A stretch of 64,000 nt of DNA from Olsenella sp. KH3B4 (GCA_900111695.1 FOHD01000001.1:62001-126000); one strand, 5' to 3'; positions 26,169 through 36,133 are shown, numbered from the stretch's first letter. The notes: generated from the sequence alone by a model not told the origin. Made by a program: numbers and translations.

Positions 26169-27545
26169 TCACCCCAAACTCTGCGTTACTGCAGAGAAGA
26201 TGCTTGTGGGGTCCCCGTGGGCAATGACCGCACGTCCCCCGCGCCGCACGATCTCCTCCATCACGTGATCCTGCGTGTCCCCGTCAAGGGTCACGTGGTC
26301 AAAGTTGAACATAACTTCGGGAAGCACAATGACGCGACCGCTGAGTTCACCTGGCAACTGGGCGAGAAGGTCCTTCGAGACGATGAGACCCGTCACGTTG
26401 ACGTCTCCCCCAAAGTAGTCGTTGCGGATGGGGTATGCCTTGACGCGCCCGGAGGGTGACCAGAGCTCGCAGAGAAACGAGATGGCCTCCTTGGGGGCCT
26501 CACCACAGACGAGAAGAACCCGGGCATCCTGGCGATTCAATTCGGCCTCGCTCGCGGCAAGCTCGGCAGCGTGGTCGCGAGCAAAGACCGCGGAGTCGTC
26601 GAGGAAACTCCGCAACATGCCAATGCCGTCGTAGTACTGCGGGTAGCCGTCGTAGGCCTCGGCCGGCGGAACCGTCACGCCGGCCGCAACGTAGAACTCG
26701 TCGGAAAGCTGGAAACGCGTGGTGCCAAGCACGCGCCTTGCGCGCGCCTGGTAGGGCTCGATGAGGTCAACCACGGCCTTGGCTGCCGCTGGGTCATCCG
26801 AGAAGGACTTGGAGAACCGGCGAGAGAAGCGCGTGTAGCCAAGGGGTACCACCGCAAGCGAGGTGATGCTGGGACGGGTCTCGACCCAGTCAAGCGTGCG
26901 GGCCAGCTCCAGGCCGTCGTTCACGCCTGGGCAGAGGACGATCTGCGCGTGAATCTCGATTCCCGCGGAAAGCAGGCGCTCGAGGACGTCTATGCCACGC
27001 TGGGCGTGAGGCCCAATGAGCTTGCGGCGTACCTCGGGCGTGACGGCGTGAATCGAGACGTTCATGGGCTCAAGCCGACAGGCAATGATGCGCTCCACGT
27101 CCTCGTCGGTCACGTTGGTAAGGGTGACAAAGTTTCCCTGGAGGAAGGAGAGACGGTAGTCGTCGTCGCGCAGGGAGAGGGATGGCCGAGCGTCTGCAGG
27201 CAGCATGCTCATGAAGCAGAACTGACAGGCGTTCACGCAGGTGCGAATGCCATCGAAGAGCACGTCGGTGAAGTCGATGCCCCAGTCCTCGCCGGGCTCT
27301 CGCCAGAGCTCGCAGGCGTAGGTGCCGCCGTCCCTCGGGTCAAAGACCTCAAGATCGCACGAGGCACCGTCTGCCTCCCAGCGCCAATCGATGAGGTCAC
27401 GCAGCCGGTGTCCGTTGACGGTCTCGATGCGCATGCCCGGCTCGATGCCCGCCTCCCAGGCGGGGCTCTCCTCCTCGACCGACTGCACCCAGGCGCCAAG
27501 GGAGCGCTCGCGCGTGGAGGCGTAGTCCGCCCTGTCCCGCGCCAT
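26169..27545 (-). CDS. DUF512 / radical-SAM-like protein with N-terminal PDZ
   Basis: The 458-residue protein has a PDZ-like region (about 18-65: VEEESPAWEAGIEPGMRI), a Cys103-x3-Cys107-x2-Cys110 motif typical of a [4Fe-4S] radical-SAM site, and a C-terminal DUF512 region. Homologues are common in Firmicutes, actinobacteria and cyanobacteria and have no settled function. Cysteine spacing fits Fe-S binding. The gene always seems to sit near der; here it lies between ispH and der. The stop of ispH upstream is 2 bp from its start. Confidence 0.87.
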   Translation of the reverse strand: MARDRADYASTRERSLGAWVQSVEEESPAWEAGIEPGMRIETVNGHRLRDLIDWRWEADGASCDLEVFDPRDGGTYACELWREPGEDWGIDFTDVLFDGIRTCVNACQFCFMSMLPADARPSLSLRDDDYRLSFLQGNFVTLTNVTDEDVERIIACRLEPMNVSIHAVTPEVRRKLIGPHAQRGIDVLERLLSAGIEIHAQIVLCPGVNDGLELARTLDWVETRPSITSLAVVPLGYTRFSRRFSKSFSDDPAAAKAVVDLIEPYQARARRVLGTTRFQLSDEFYVAAGVTVPPAEAYDGYPQYYDGIGMLRSFLDDSAVFARDHAAELAASEAELNRQDARVLLVCGEAPKEAISFLCELWSPSGRVKAYPIRNDYFGGDVNVTGLIVSKDLLAQLPGELSGRVIVLPEVMFNFDHVTLDGDTQDHVMEEIVRRGGRAVIAHGDPTSIFSAVTQSLG

Positions 27546-27547
27546 GG

Positions 27548-28390
27548 CTACTCCCCCACCATCGACTCTATGGCTTCCACGACAGCGTGGATCTGCGATG
27601 CCGGGGTCGAGGCGCCTGCTGTGACGCCCACGAGCCCAGCGTCAGCAAACCAGGAGGCCTTAAGCTCGTCGGCGCCCTCGACGTGGTGCGTGCGCGGGCA
27701 CACTGCCGCGGCAATCTCGGCCAGGCGCGTGGTGTTGGCCGAGTTGCGGCCGCCAATGACCACCATCACGTCGGCGCGCGCGGCAAGCTCGGCACAGGCA
27801 CCCTGGTGACCCGAGGTTGCCTCGCAGATGGTGTTGACAATGCGAAGCTCCTCGGTGCGAGTGAGAAGGGCTGAGACAACCTCGGTCAGGCGAGCCGCAG
27901 ACTGCGTTGTCTGCACCACAACACCGGTCTTGCGCACGTGCGGCAAGGCGAGTGCCTCCTTGGCCGTACCCACGACCACGGCCTTTGGCGCATGCGCGAG
28001 GGTTGCCGTCACCTCGGGATGGCCCGCCTCGCCAACAATGACCACGCGGTAGCCCTCAGCCGAGAGCTTCTCGGCAGCGCGATGGACCTTCTTCACAAAG
28101 GGGCAGGTAGCGTCGACCACAGACGAGCAGAGCTCGCGAGCCTCGGTCTCTTCGGCTGGCGTCACGCCGTGAGTGCGAAGGACGAGCGTGCAGCCGGCCG
28201 CTTCGCGGGGGTCGCTCACGACCAAGGCGCCGCGCTCGGCAAGGCTTGCCACCACGCGCGGGTTATGGATGAGAGGACCGAGGGTGCGCACGCGAGACGT
28301 GCCCTCCGCAAGGGCGTCCTCAGTCATCTCGAGAGCGCGCTCGACGCCATAGCAGGCGCCGGCCTCGCGGGCTACCTCCACCTTTACCAT
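27548..28390 (-). CDS. ispH: 4-hydroxy-3-methylbut-2-enyl diphosphate reductase
   Basis: IspH is the last enzyme of the MEP isoprenoid pathway, turning HMBPP into IPP and DMAPP with a [4Fe-4S] cluster. The 280-residue protein has the three cluster cysteines: Cys13 (GACYGVERAL), the one in DATCPFVKKVH, and the one in TICEATSGHQGA. HGVTPAEE and GGRNSANT are also present. ATG 28390 has GGGAGG eight bases upstream; the frame upstream overlaps plsC and is not used. The MEP genes ispG and dxr lie elsewhere in the window. Confidence 0.96.
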   Translation of the reverse strand: MVKVEVAREAGACYGVERALEMTEDALAEGTSRVRTLGPLIHNPRVVASLAERGALVVSDPREAAGCTLVLRTHGVTPAEETEARELCSSVVDATCPFVKKVHRAAEKLSAEGYRVVIVGEAGHPEVTATLAHAPKAVVVGTAKEALALPHVRKTGVVVQTTQSAARLTEVVSALLTRTEELRIVNTICEATSGHQGACAELAARADVMVVIGGRNSANTTRLAEIAAAVCPRTHHVEGADELKASWFADAGLVGVTAGASTPASQIHAVVEAIESMVGE

Positions 28391-28392
28391 GC

Positions 28393-29148
28393 CTACATCC
28401 TCCCCGGATGCTCTTCGCGAAGCCTGTCCCGAAGGGCGTAGACGGCGTCCATGCCGGCCTTCGACATGGCGGCAAGCTGCGCCTTCCTGCCATCGACGCC
28501 AAGGGAGTCCCAGGAGATGGGATCTCCCGCCTTGAGCCACACGCGGGAGAAGTGGTGCAGGTGGCTGCCGCGCTTCGTGATGTCACGTGCGCCAACGATG
28601 GCCACGGGCTGAACGGGAGCATGGGCGAGCTGGGCCATGAGCGAGTAGCCCTCGTGGATGGTCACGGGCTCCTCGTCACTCTTGATGCGCGTGCCCTCGG
28701 GGAAGATGAGGACGCACTCGCCACGGTCGAGGGCCGCACGCGCGCGGCGCACGGACTTCATGTCTGCGGTGCCGCGCTGAACGGGAATGGCGCCCACGCG
28801 CGTGAAGAACCACGTGACAACCGGGGACTTGTCGAACTCGCTCTTGTAGATGGTGCGCACGCGAATTCCGTGAAGCCAGAGCTGCACGATGATGATCACG
28901 GGATCGAGCATCGAGCCGTGGTTCATGACAATGACGCGCGGCGTCTTGTCGTCGACGAGCTTCTCCTTGTTCTCCACGCTCCAGCGCCAACGGAACTGGG
29001 TCCAAACCAAGCACGCGTAGACGGCGATGCCGAGAAACACGCGCGCAGGAAGCGGGAAGTTGCGCATCCCCGTATCGAAGTAGTCGTCGAAGCTGTTGCC
29101 GCGAAAGGCGCGCAGGCGCTTCTCGGGAGCCCTCTTCTGCGCGCTCAC
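28393..29148 (-). CDS. plsC: 1-acyl-sn-glycerol-3-phosphate acyltransferase family protein
   Basis: PlsC makes phosphatidic acid by acylating lysophosphatidic acid at the membrane. The 251-residue protein has a hydrophobic segment near 36-50, the catalytic NHGSMLD (76-82) and the FPEGTR motif (149-154) that binds the glycerophosphate. It overlaps cmk by 4 bp and is 2 bp before ispH. The pair cmk-plsC is a common arrangement. Acyl-chain specificity cannot be read. Confidence 0.93.
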   Translation of the reverse strand: MSAQKRAPEKRLRAFRGNSFDDYFDTGMRNFPLPARVFLGIAVYACLVWTQFRWRWSVENKEKLVDDKTPRVIVMNHGSMLDPVIIIVQLWLHGIRVRTIYKSEFDKSPVVTWFFTRVGAIPVQRGTADMKSVRRARAALDRGECVLIFPEGTRIKSDEEPVTIHEGYSLMAQLAHAPVQPVAIVGARDITKRGSHLHHFSRVWLKAGDPISWDSLGVDGRKAQLAAMSKAGMDAVYALRDRLREEHPGRM

Positions 29149-29855
29149 GAACGATCTCCAGACAGCGCAGCCGCCAGCCTCGGGTCAAGCGCGCAGATGG
29201 CGGCCACGACCTCGTCCACGCTGAGCGCGGAGGAGTCAATGTGGTGCGCGTCGGGCGCTGGCTTGAGTGGCGCGGTCTTCCTCGAGGAGTCAAGCTGGTC
29301 ACGGCGGTTGAGGTCGGCAAGGATGCGCTCGACCTCAGCGGGATCGGCTGTGGCATTGGCATCCTTGGCCGCGTCCCCGCCCTCGCGTTGCACGGCGCGA
29401 CGCAGGGCGCGCGCCGCAGGGTCGGCCGTGAGGAACACCTTCACGTCGGCCTTGGGGAAGACCACCGTGCCAATGTCTCTGCCCTCGGCAACCACGTTGC
29501 CCGTCTGGCCATAGGAACGCTGTAGCTCGACCATGGCCTCGCGCACCTCGGGGATGGCCGAGACGGCAGAGACGTTGCGATCGACCTCGGGCGTGCGGAT
29601 CTCCGCGGTGACGTCACGCCCATTGGCGGTGACCGTCTGCCCTGCAGGCGAGGTTCCAAAGGTGATCGTAATCGAACGGGCCACGTTGGTCACGGCAGGG
29701 GCGTCCGCAGGGTCGATGCCCTGGCGCAGGCACTCTGCGGTGACGGAGCGATACATGGCTCCGGTGTCGAGGTACGTAAGGTGGCACCTCTCGGCAATGG
29801 CGTGGGCAACGGTAGACTTGCCAGACCCCGCGGGTCCGTCGATGGCGACGATCAT
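29145..29855 (-). CDS. cmk: Cytidylate kinase
   Basis: The 236-residue kinase phosphorylates CMP and dCMP. It has the P-loop GPAGSGKST (7-15), LDTGAMYR and the lid-like EGRDIGTVVFP, followed by an Arg-rich region. Overlaps of 4 bp on both sides (phosphatase upstream, plsC downstream) show tight coupling. The C-terminal ~20 residues (DEVVAAICALDPRLAAALSG) go slightly past the usual core. Confidence 0.95.
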   Translation of the reverse strand: MIVAIDGPAGSGKSTVAHAIAERCHLTYLDTGAMYRSVTAECLRQGIDPADAPAVTNVARSITITFGTSPAGQTVTANGRDVTAEIRTPEVDRNVSAVSAIPEVREAMVELQRSYGQTGNVVAEGRDIGTVVFPKADVKVFLTADPAARALRRAVQREGGDAAKDANATADPAEVERILADLNRRDQLDSSRKTAPLKPAPDAHHIDSSALSVDEVVAAICALDPRLAAALSGDRS

Positions 29856-30538
29856 GCGTCCTCCCTTTCTGCGACACCCCAGATATCCCTGAGGTCGTAC
29901 GGGTTCTTCCTGGTTGAGCGCTCGATGACCTCTTCAGGCGTGAGGTTAAACCCACCCAGGTAGAAGCTCTTCCCGTTACAGGTGTAATACGCCGAGCACA
30001 CGTTTGCCAGGTGCACGTTCCAGAAATGGTCATACCCCACTTCGTACATGGCAGCAATGAGAATGCGAGAGAATCCACCATGGGTGACAAGCGCGGTCCT
30101 GCCGGTAAGTGGCCGAAGCTCGTCCAAGAGGTGGTTGGCTCGAGCCGTTGCGTGTTCGAAGGACTCTGCCCCGGGCGCAGGGAGCGAGTGTCCCTTCTCG
30201 TCAAGTGGCCAGGGGAACTGCGTCCTGCCGGAGTTGCTCGACTCGAATCGCGTTCCCTCGAGCTCGCCAAAGTCAAGCTCCACAAGGTCGTCGTCCACAC
30301 GCACCGGTATCCCCAGTCGCTCCCCCGCCTCCTCGGCGAGGTTGCGGCAGCGCGAGAGCGGGGAGCACCAGATGCGCTCGGGTGCAAAGGCAACGAGGGC
30401 ATCCACTCCATGCTCGCGCTGTTTTTCGCCGCGAGCCGTGAGGGGGACGTCTCTCCTCCCCGAGAAGAAGTGCTCGGTGTTCGCAGGCGTCTCGGGGTGT
30501 CTCATCACGAGAATCCGCTGCCTCATGCCAAAGTCCAC
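29852..30538 (-). CDS. Histidine phosphatase family protein
   Basis: The protein belongs to the phosphoglycerate-mutase-like branch. The catalytic His is in LVMRHPETPANTEHFFSG, and later motifs SPLSRC and LVTHGGFSRIL supply the second His. The usual RHGE is RHPE here. A GTG at 30538 is preferred as start because GGAGG sits nine bases upstream. An ATG at 30547 abuts the same GGAGG directly, too close to be used well, and an ATG at 30526 is too far. The gene follows rluB immediately. The substrate is not known; many relatives act on small phosphate esters such as alpha-ribazole phosphate or phosphoglycerates. Confidence 0.8.
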   Translation of the reverse strand: MDFGMRQRILVMRHPETPANTEHFFSGRRDVPLTARGEKQREHGVDALVAFAPERIWCSPLSRCRNLAEEAGERLGIPVRVDDDLVELDFGELEGTRFESSNSGRTQFPWPLDEKGHSLPAPGAESFEHATARANHLLDELRPLTGRTALVTHGGFSRILIAAMYEVGYDHFWNVHLANVCSAYYTCNGKSFYLGGFNLTPEEVIERSTRKNPYDLRDIWGVAEREDA

Positions 30539-30539
30539 G

Positions 30540-31376
30540 CTAGTCATCCTCCCTCTGATCGCCGGAATCCCCGGCAGACAATGCCTCTATGGCCGCCACC
30601 TCGCGAGTGGTGAGCTCGCGCCAGGATCCCTCGTCGACGCCCGTGAGCGAGAGCGGCCCAAACGAGTCGCGGTGCAGCCGTAAGACCTTGTGCCCCACAG
30701 CCTGCATCATCTTCTTGACCTGGTGCTTTCTGCCCTCGTGGATGGTGAGCCCCACCACGGCGTTGGGCTCTCCCCCGCCCGTGCGTCCTGCTCCGTGTGG
30801 GGCCACAACCGAAAAGAGCGGGTCTGCCTTTCCAAGGAGCTCCGCGCCAGCGGGGGACGCCGGACCATCCTCGAGCAGAACCCCGCGCCTCAGACGCTCG
30901 AGGTCGTGCGCCGAGGGCGTGCCCGAGACCAGGGCAACGTAGTGCTTCTCGACGTGACGCGAGGGATGAAGAAGGTCCTGACCCACGTTACCGTTGGTGG
31001 TAAACAGCAGCAGGCCCGTGGTGTCCATGTCGAGGCGCCCCACGGGAAAGAGCCCGGGGAAGCGGTCTGTGGGCACGAGCTCGGCCACGGTGTGTCTTCC
31101 CTGGGGATCGCTCATCGTAGTGACGTAGCCCGAGGGCTTGTAGAGCATGAGGTAGCAGGGGCGCTCGAGGATGTGGCACTCGATGCCGTCGACACTCACA
31201 ACATCGCTCGCGGGGTCGACCTTGCTGCCGAGCTCGGTCACGACCTCCCCGTTCACGCGAACGCGCCCGGCGGTCATGAGCCGCTCGGCGCCGCGTCTGC
31301 TCGCAACGCCCGCACGGGCCAGGAAGCGCTGCAGCCGCATGGGGTAGAGCCCGTCCTCGCGCACGGGATCACTCAT
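30540..31376 (-). CDS. rluB: Ribosomal large subunit pseudouridine synthase B
   Basis: The 278-residue enzyme has an N-terminal S4 RNA-binding domain (RLQRFLARAGVASRRGAERL) and a synthase domain with the catalytic Asp in VGRLDMDTTGLLLFT, plus HEGRKHQVKKMMQAVGHKV. RluB converts uridine 2605 of 23S rRNA (E. coli numbering). Placement next to scpAB is usual in Gram-positives. ATG 31376 overlaps scpB by 8 bp. A later start at residue 13 (MRLQRF) is the alternative, as the ribosome site is weak for both. Confidence 0.92.
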   Translation of the reverse strand: MSDPVREDGLYPMRLQRFLARAGVASRRGAERLMTAGRVRVNGEVVTELGSKVDPASDVVSVDGIECHILERPCYLMLYKPSGYVTTMSDPQGRHTVAELVPTDRFPGLFPVGRLDMDTTGLLLFTTNGNVGQDLLHPSRHVEKHYVALVSGTPSAHDLERLRRGVLLEDGPASPAGAELLGKADPLFSVVAPHGAGRTGGGEPNAVVGLTIHEGRKHQVKKMMQAVGHKVLRLHRDSFGPLSLTGVDEGSWRELTTREVAAIEALSAGDSGDQREDD

Positions 31377-32076
31377 CGCTTTCATCACCAGCCGCGTCGG
31401 CGTCGGTGTCTTCCGACTCCCCCGAACCGTCCCCCAGGAGGTCCCGCTCGTCATCGATGTCGTCAGAGGTCTCCTCGAGCGTGGACTGGAGAGAACGGCC
31501 CGAGAGCCGCTCGCGGATGAACTGCTTGGACTGCTCGTCCGGCGCGAAGTCCTCGAGGGGCGGGAGGTCGCGAATGCTCCTCAGGCCAAAGCGCTCGAGG
31601 AAGGCGCGCGTGGTGCCAAAGAGGACCGCCTGTCCATGCTCGGCGTCGTGACCCACCTCGCGCACCAGGCCCTTCTCGCGCAAGGACGTAATGACGCCAT
31701 CGGAGTTCACCCCGCGGATGGCGCGCACACCCTCGCGGGAGACGGGCTGGTGGTAGGCAATGACGGCAAGCGTCTCCAGCGCCGCCTGCGAGAGGCGCCG
31801 CTGGTCCCACGAGAGCACGTAGGCAGCAACCTGGTCATGGAAGGCCGGATGCGTGAAGAGGCGCCACCCGCCTGCAACCTCGCGCAGTTGGAAGCCTCGG
31901 TTGGCGTCGGCATACTCGGCCGAGAGCTCGGCAAGCGCCGAGGCCACGTCGCCCGGTGCCGCACCCGTGGCCTTCGCCAGGTCCGTCGCCGAGACGGAGT
32001 CGTCGGACACGAGGAGAAGCGCCTCCAGGAGCCCCTTGAGAGAGTCGTTCTCAAGCCTCTCCAGATCTGCCATCAC
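31369..32076 (-). CDS. scpB: Segregation and condensation protein B
   Basis: ScpB is the winged-helix kleisin partner of ScpA and SMC in chromosome condensation. The 235-residue protein has two winged-helix regions (about 10-165: LKGLLEALLLVSDDSVS, LETLAVIAYHQPVSREGVRAIRGV) and an unusual acidic tail (about 190-235, many Asp/Glu/Ser). It is translated after scpA with a 4-bp ATGA overlap. The SMC gene is outside the window. Confidence 0.94.
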   Translation of the reverse strand: MMADLERLENDSLKGLLEALLLVSDDSVSATDLAKATGAAPGDVASALAELSAEYADANRGFQLREVAGGWRLFTHPAFHDQVAAYVLSWDQRRLSQAALETLAVIAYHQPVSREGVRAIRGVNSDGVITSLREKGLVREVGHDAEHGQAVLFGTTRAFLERFGLRSIRDLPPLEDFAPDEQSKQFIRERLSGRSLQSTLEETSDDIDDERDLLGDGSGESEDTDADAAGDESDE

Positions 32077-32993
32077 GCATCCTCTCCCGCGCTATCTTCC
32101 ACCGTCGCCATGCCGTCATCTGAGCCAAGGACGTCACCAAAGCCCAGCTCTTCCAGGTCCTTCTCGTCCACGCCCTGCTCGTCAAGCTCGTAGAGAACCG
32201 AGTCGTCCATCTCGTAGGGCGTAGCCCCCTCCACGTGGTCGAGCTCGATCTCGCCAAAGTTTCGCTCCTGGTGCATGCGCAGCTTGTCCCTGTGATAGAG
32301 ATCGAGCACGGCCAGGAAGTTAGCAACCACGACCTCGGGCTCGCTGGAGCCGTCGAGGAGCTCCGAGAACGTAAGATGCCCGCGCGAGCGCGCCAGGCGG
32401 TCAACCGAGGCAACCGTGAGCGCAATGGGAAGGCGCTTGGGCGCGATGTGCTCGGACTCGAGGAGGAAGGTCTCGCGGTGCGCATCGATGTCAGCGCAGA
32501 TGACGGCAAGGCTGCGCAGCGTGATGCCCTCGAGGTAGTCGGGCATGAGGCCCAAGAACTCCGGGTCCGGCCCCACGGTGCGCGGCACCATGCGCGACTC
32601 GGCCTCCATGCGGCTGCCAAGGGCGGCGCCGGCATTTCTGAACTGCTTGTACGTAATGAGGCGGGCAATGAGCACCTCGCGCGCCTCGTCGGGCGAGAGG
32701 CCCGCGAGGTCGTCCTCATCATCGAGGTCTTCGTCTGCCACGTGTGGGGCGCGCACAACGCCGCCCTCGGGGACCAACGCCGCGGCCTTCATGTCCAGAA
32801 GCGTCGAGGCCACAAGGACAAAGTCGCTCGCCACGTCCAGGTCGAGGTCGCTCATGCGCTCGACCTCGGCCAGGTATTGGTCGGCCACCTCGGCAACCGA
32901 GATGGAGCCAATGGCGACCTTCTGCCTGCTCACAAGCTGCAGCAGCAGGTCGAAGGGACCGGTATACGCGTCTGTCTTCACACGCCATGACAT
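32073..32993 (-). CDS. scpA: Segregation and condensation protein A (kleisin)
   Basis: ScpA is the kleisin that bridges SMC heads and binds ScpB. The 306-residue protein starts with the conserved YTGPFDLLLQLV and ISVAEVADQYL segments of the N-terminal SMC-binding domain. A long linker contains acidic EDLDDEDDLAGL. The C-terminal winged-helix part is followed by a long acidic tail (about 240-306) beyond the usual end, and ScpB has one too. A 6-bp gap follows the M50 protease gene. Confidence 0.93.
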   Translation of the reverse strand: MSWRVKTDAYTGPFDLLLQLVSRQKVAIGSISVAEVADQYLAEVERMSDLDLDVASDFVLVASTLLDMKAAALVPEGGVVRAPHVADEDLDDEDDLAGLSPDEAREVLIARLITYKQFRNAGAALGSRMEAESRMVPRTVGPDPEFLGLMPDYLEGITLRSLAVICADIDAHRETFLLESEHIAPKRLPIALTVASVDRLARSRGHLTFSELLDGSSEPEVVVANFLAVLDLYHRDKLRMHQERNFGEIELDHVEGATPYEMDDSVLYELDEQGVDEKDLEELGFGDVLGSDDGMATVEDSAGEDA

Positions 32994-32999
32994 GAGCCG

Positions 33000-33707
33000 C
33001 TATGCCCCCATAAGAAGATTGAAGATCGACCCGGCCGTGCGGTCGAGAATCCACCCAAGGGGGTCGACCCCAAACGCATAGGGGATGAGGTAGAGCACCA
33101 CGATGAGGATGGGCATGGCATAACGCTGCACCTGGTAGTACGCCCGCCGCGAGCGCTCGCTCCTAAAGAGGGGCGAGATGACCTTGGACCCGTCGAGCGG
33201 GGGAAGCGGGATGAGGTTGAAGCACATGAGCATGAGGTTCACGTAGACGTAGGTCGAGAGAATCATGAGGACCCAGTAGGCCACCTCATACCATGGGTCC
33301 ATCGCGAGCGAACCAGCCTCGAGACCCGAGGTGAAGCCCCAGTAGGCAAGGCGCCATACGGCAGCGCCAGCCAGGGCCTGCAGCAGGTTGCAGACTGGCC
33401 CCGCAAGCGCGACCAGAGCCTCGTCTCGATTTCTCGTCTTTGGGTCAAAGTACATTGGGTTGTAGGGCACGGGCTTGGCGTAGGCAAAGATGGGCCCACC
33501 AAACGCCCCCATGATGAGCGGCAAGAGAATGGATCCAAAGGGGTCGATGTGCGCGGCGGGGTTAAGCGTGAGGCGCCCAGCGCGCTTTGCCGTTGGATCC
33601 CCAAGCCTGCTGGCCATCCAACCGTGTGCCACCTCATGCGGAATGGCGGAGAGCATGACAAGCCCAACCGAGATGAGAATCGTGATGATACGCGAGGTCG
33701 AGAACAC
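33000..33707 (-). CDS. Site-2 protease family (M50) membrane metalloprotease
   Basis: The 235-residue protein has several transmembrane helices, HEVAH (24-28) in the first, and NLIPLPPLDGSK later, which completes the zinc site. It has no PDZ domain. This short form is common beside scpAB in Gram-positives and is sometimes annotated as an M50 family peptidase. Its substrates are unknown. A second, longer M50 enzyme (RseP-like) lies at 45-46 kb, so this one is not the sole site-2 protease. Confidence 0.9.
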   Translation of the reverse strand: MFSTSRIITILISVGLVMLSAIPHEVAHGWMASRLGDPTAKRAGRLTLNPAAHIDPFGSILLPLIMGAFGGPIFAYAKPVPYNPMYFDPKTRNRDEALVALAGPVCNLLQALAGAAVWRLAYWGFTSGLEAGSLAMDPWYEVAYWVLMILSTYVYVNLMLMCFNLIPLPPLDGSKVISPLFRSERSRRAYYQVQRYAMPILIVVLYLIPYAFGVDPLGWILDRTAGSIFNLLMGA

Positions 33708-33725
33708 GTCACGCCCCTTTCTGAC

Positions 33726-34025
33726 CTAGATGCGGTAAACGGCCCTTGTGAGCAGCCAGTCTATGACAAAGAGCACAATGGCGACAAGGGCAAAATCTCC
33801 CCTGAAGGCCCCGCCCATGGGCGTGCGAAAGACGAGAAGCCCAAGCACGGACTGAGGCACCACACCAGCCGCAAGGCCATTCACATCGAGAAGCACCCTG
33901 TGGAGCACGCCCACGTCGAACGAGTCAACAACGACAAGAACGCAGAGCGCCACGGCAAGCACGCGAGCAACGTGCGCGGCGGCATTGAGGGCAACGCGCA
34001 CGCCGCTGCGAGAAAGGCTACGCAT
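33726..34025 (-). CDS. Small membrane protein, function unknown
   Basis: A 99-residue protein with three predicted membrane segments (about 13-34, 55-69 and 77-95) and a basic start. It has no motif I recognise. It overlaps the end of the ABC-F gene by 8 bp and is 18 bp before the M50 protease, so it is in the operon. Confidence 0.6.
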   Translation of the reverse strand: MRSLSRSGVRVALNAAAHVARVLAVALCVLVVVDSFDVGVLHRVLLDVNGLAAGVVPQSVLGLLVFRTPMGGAFRGDFALVAIVLFVIDWLLTRAVYRI

Positions 34026-36024
34026 CCTGCTCGCCCGCCTCCATGGCCTCGGAGAGCTCGAGCCACTCCTGCTCGAGGGCGGGGATCTTCTTGGAGAGCG
34101 CGTTGTACTCGCTCATGCAGGCATTGAAGCGCTCGGTATCGTTGTAGAGCTCCTCGTCCGCCATGAGGGTCACAAGCTCGTTGTAGCGATCGTGCGCAGG
34201 GCCAAGCGCGGCCTCGACCTCCTGGAGGCGCTTCTTGGTCTTGCGCAGCGCCTTGCTCCTTCGGTTGCGCTCCTCAGCCTCGGCGCGGCGCTGCTCCTTG
34301 GTCTTGACGTTGCGGCCGGTAGGAGCCTGCTCGGAAGTGGCCTGCGCAGCGGGGGTCGCCTTCGCCTGCGCAGGCTGGCTTGCAGGCACCGCGTTCGCGG
34401 CTGCTGCGGCCTCGAGCTCGGCGCGCTTGAACTGGTAGTACTCGTAGTCGCCGTCGTAGAGCGTGACCTTATGGTCGCGCACGTCCACCACTTTGTTTGC
34501 CACGGCACGCACCAGATGCTCGTCATGGCTGATGAGCACGATGGTCCCCGGGAAGTGCAAGAGTGCCTGCTCGAGCACGTCGACCGAGTCGATGTCCAGG
34601 TGGTTGGTGGGCTCGTCAAGACAGAGGAGAGGATCTGGCGCCACAAGCATCTTGGCAAGGGCGAGACGGGCCTTCTCGCCACCAGAGAGCACCGAGACGC
34701 GCTTGTCAACGTCATCGCCATGGAAGAGGAACGCGCCCAGGAGGCGCCGCTCCTCCGAGGTGGTCCAGCCAGGGGCGACCGCGTCCATCTCCTGAAGCAC
34801 GGTGTTGGCAGGGTCAAGCTGCTCAAGCTGGTGCTGGGCATAGTAGGCGCAGGTCACGTTCTGACCAAGATCGACCGAGCCTGCATCCGGCGTGAGGTGC
34901 CCATTGATGAGCTTCATGAGCGTGGACTTGCCGGCACCGTTGGGGCCAACGAGCGCCACGTGATCGCCACGATAGAGCGTGAGGTCAACGTGGTCGTAGA
35001 CATGGTTCTCGCCAAAGGACTTGGATACGTCCTCAACCTTCACCACGGTGTCGCCGGTACGGGGAGGATCGGGGAACGAGAAGTGCACCTTCTTGGAGCC
35101 CTCGGGGAGTATGACCAGCTCGCTCTTGATCTGCTCGATGCGGCGCATGCGCTCCTGTGCCTGCGCTGCCTTTGTGGGCTTGTAGCGGAACTTGTCGACA
35201 AAGACCTGCATGTGGGCGATCTCGCGCTCCTGCGCCGCGCGCTTGGCGCGCATCTGCTCGAGGTTGTCCTCGCGCTGGCGCAGGTAGTCGGAGTAGTTGC
35301 CCGTGTAGGTGGTGAGGCGGCGGTTCTCGACGGCCGCCACGTGGGAGACGCAGGCATCCATGAAGGAGCGGTCGTGGCTCACGAGGAGCACGGCTCCGTC
35401 GTAGGCAGCCAGGAAGTGCTCGAGCCACTGGACGCTCTCGAGGTCGAGGTGGTTGGTGGGCTCGTCGAGAAGGAGCAGGTCAGGATGACGAAGCAGGAGC
35501 TTGGAGAGCGCAATGCGCATCTGCCAGCCACCGGAGAAATCAGCCGCAGGCTTGTCGAAGTCCTCGATGGGGAAGCCAAGACCGCCCAGGATCTGCCGTG
35601 CACGGGCATCCAGCTCATAGCCGCCGAGACGCTCGAAGCGGTCCTGGGCGTGGCCGTAGTCCTCAAGCAGGCGGTCCAGCTCGGGACCGGGCTGCGTGGT
35701 CGAGATCTTTGCCTCGAGCTCGGCTACGCGGCGCTCCCAGCCCTTCACCTCGTGCGCGGAGTCAACAACCTCCTGCAGGGCGGTCTTCTCGCCATCAATC
35801 TTGGTCTCCTGCTCCAGGTAGCCAACGGTCGTGTCCTTGGCAAAGGAGACGGTGCCCTCGTCGGGGGACTCCTGGCCCATGATGATCTTCAGGAGCGTGG
35901 TCTTGCCTGCGCCGTTGGGGCCAACCAGGGCCCAGCGCTCCCCCGCGTTGAGCTGGAGCGTGGCCTGCGTGTAAAGGACCCTTCCGCCAAACGACTTGGT
36001 GATCTTGTCTGCGAGTGCTATCAC
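34018..36024 (-). CDS. ABC-F ATPase, second paralogue
   Basis: The 668-residue soluble protein has two ABC domains: the first with Walker A GPNGAGKT (35-42), the second with GPNGAGKS. Each has a signature (FSGGWQ, LSGGEK) and LDEPTNHLD Walker B. The C-terminal ~150 residues are an Ala/Gln-rich stretch followed by a coiled coil with EEERNRR-type sequence, as in YdiF/Uup relatives. It belongs to the ribosome-acting ABC-F group and differs from the one at 16.5 kb. GTG 36024 has GAGGGG five bases upstream; the frame could also start at TTG 36054, which lacks a site. It is the first gene of the scp operon. Confidence 0.9.
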   Translation of the reverse strand: MIALADKITKSFGGRVLYTQATLQLNAGERWALVGPNGAGKTTLLKIIMGQESPDEGTVSFAKDTTVGYLEQETKIDGEKTALQEVVDSAHEVKGWERRVAELEAKISTTQPGPELDRLLEDYGHAQDRFERLGGYELDARARQILGGLGFPIEDFDKPAADFSGGWQMRIALSKLLLRHPDLLLLDEPTNHLDLESVQWLEHFLAAYDGAVLLVSHDRSFMDACVSHVAAVENRRLTTYTGNYSDYLRQREDNLEQMRAKRAAQEREIAHMQVFVDKFRYKPTKAAQAQERMRRIEQIKSELVILPEGSKKVHFSFPDPPRTGDTVVKVEDVSKSFGENHVYDHVDLTLYRGDHVALVGPNGAGKSTLMKLINGHLTPDAGSVDLGQNVTCAYYAQHQLEQLDPANTVLQEMDAVAPGWTTSEERRLLGAFLFHGDDVDKRVSVLSGGEKARLALAKMLVAPDPLLCLDEPTNHLDIDSVDVLEQALLHFPGTIVLISHDEHLVRAVANKVVDVRDHKVTLYDGDYEYYQFKRAELEAAAAANAVPASQPAQAKATPAAQATSEQAPTGRNVKTKEQRRAEAEERNRRSKALRKTKKRLQEVEAALGPAHDRYNELVTLMADEELYNDTERFNACMSEYNALSKKIPALEQEWLELSEAMEAGEQDA

Positions 36025-36133
36025 ATGAACCCCTCGGGATGCCAAATTTGCCAAGGGGTGAGTATACGGTACGCTCGTGCAGAAGAGGTGTACCCCCGCG
36101 GGATTACGTTGCCGGGCAACTCAATCCCGCGCG

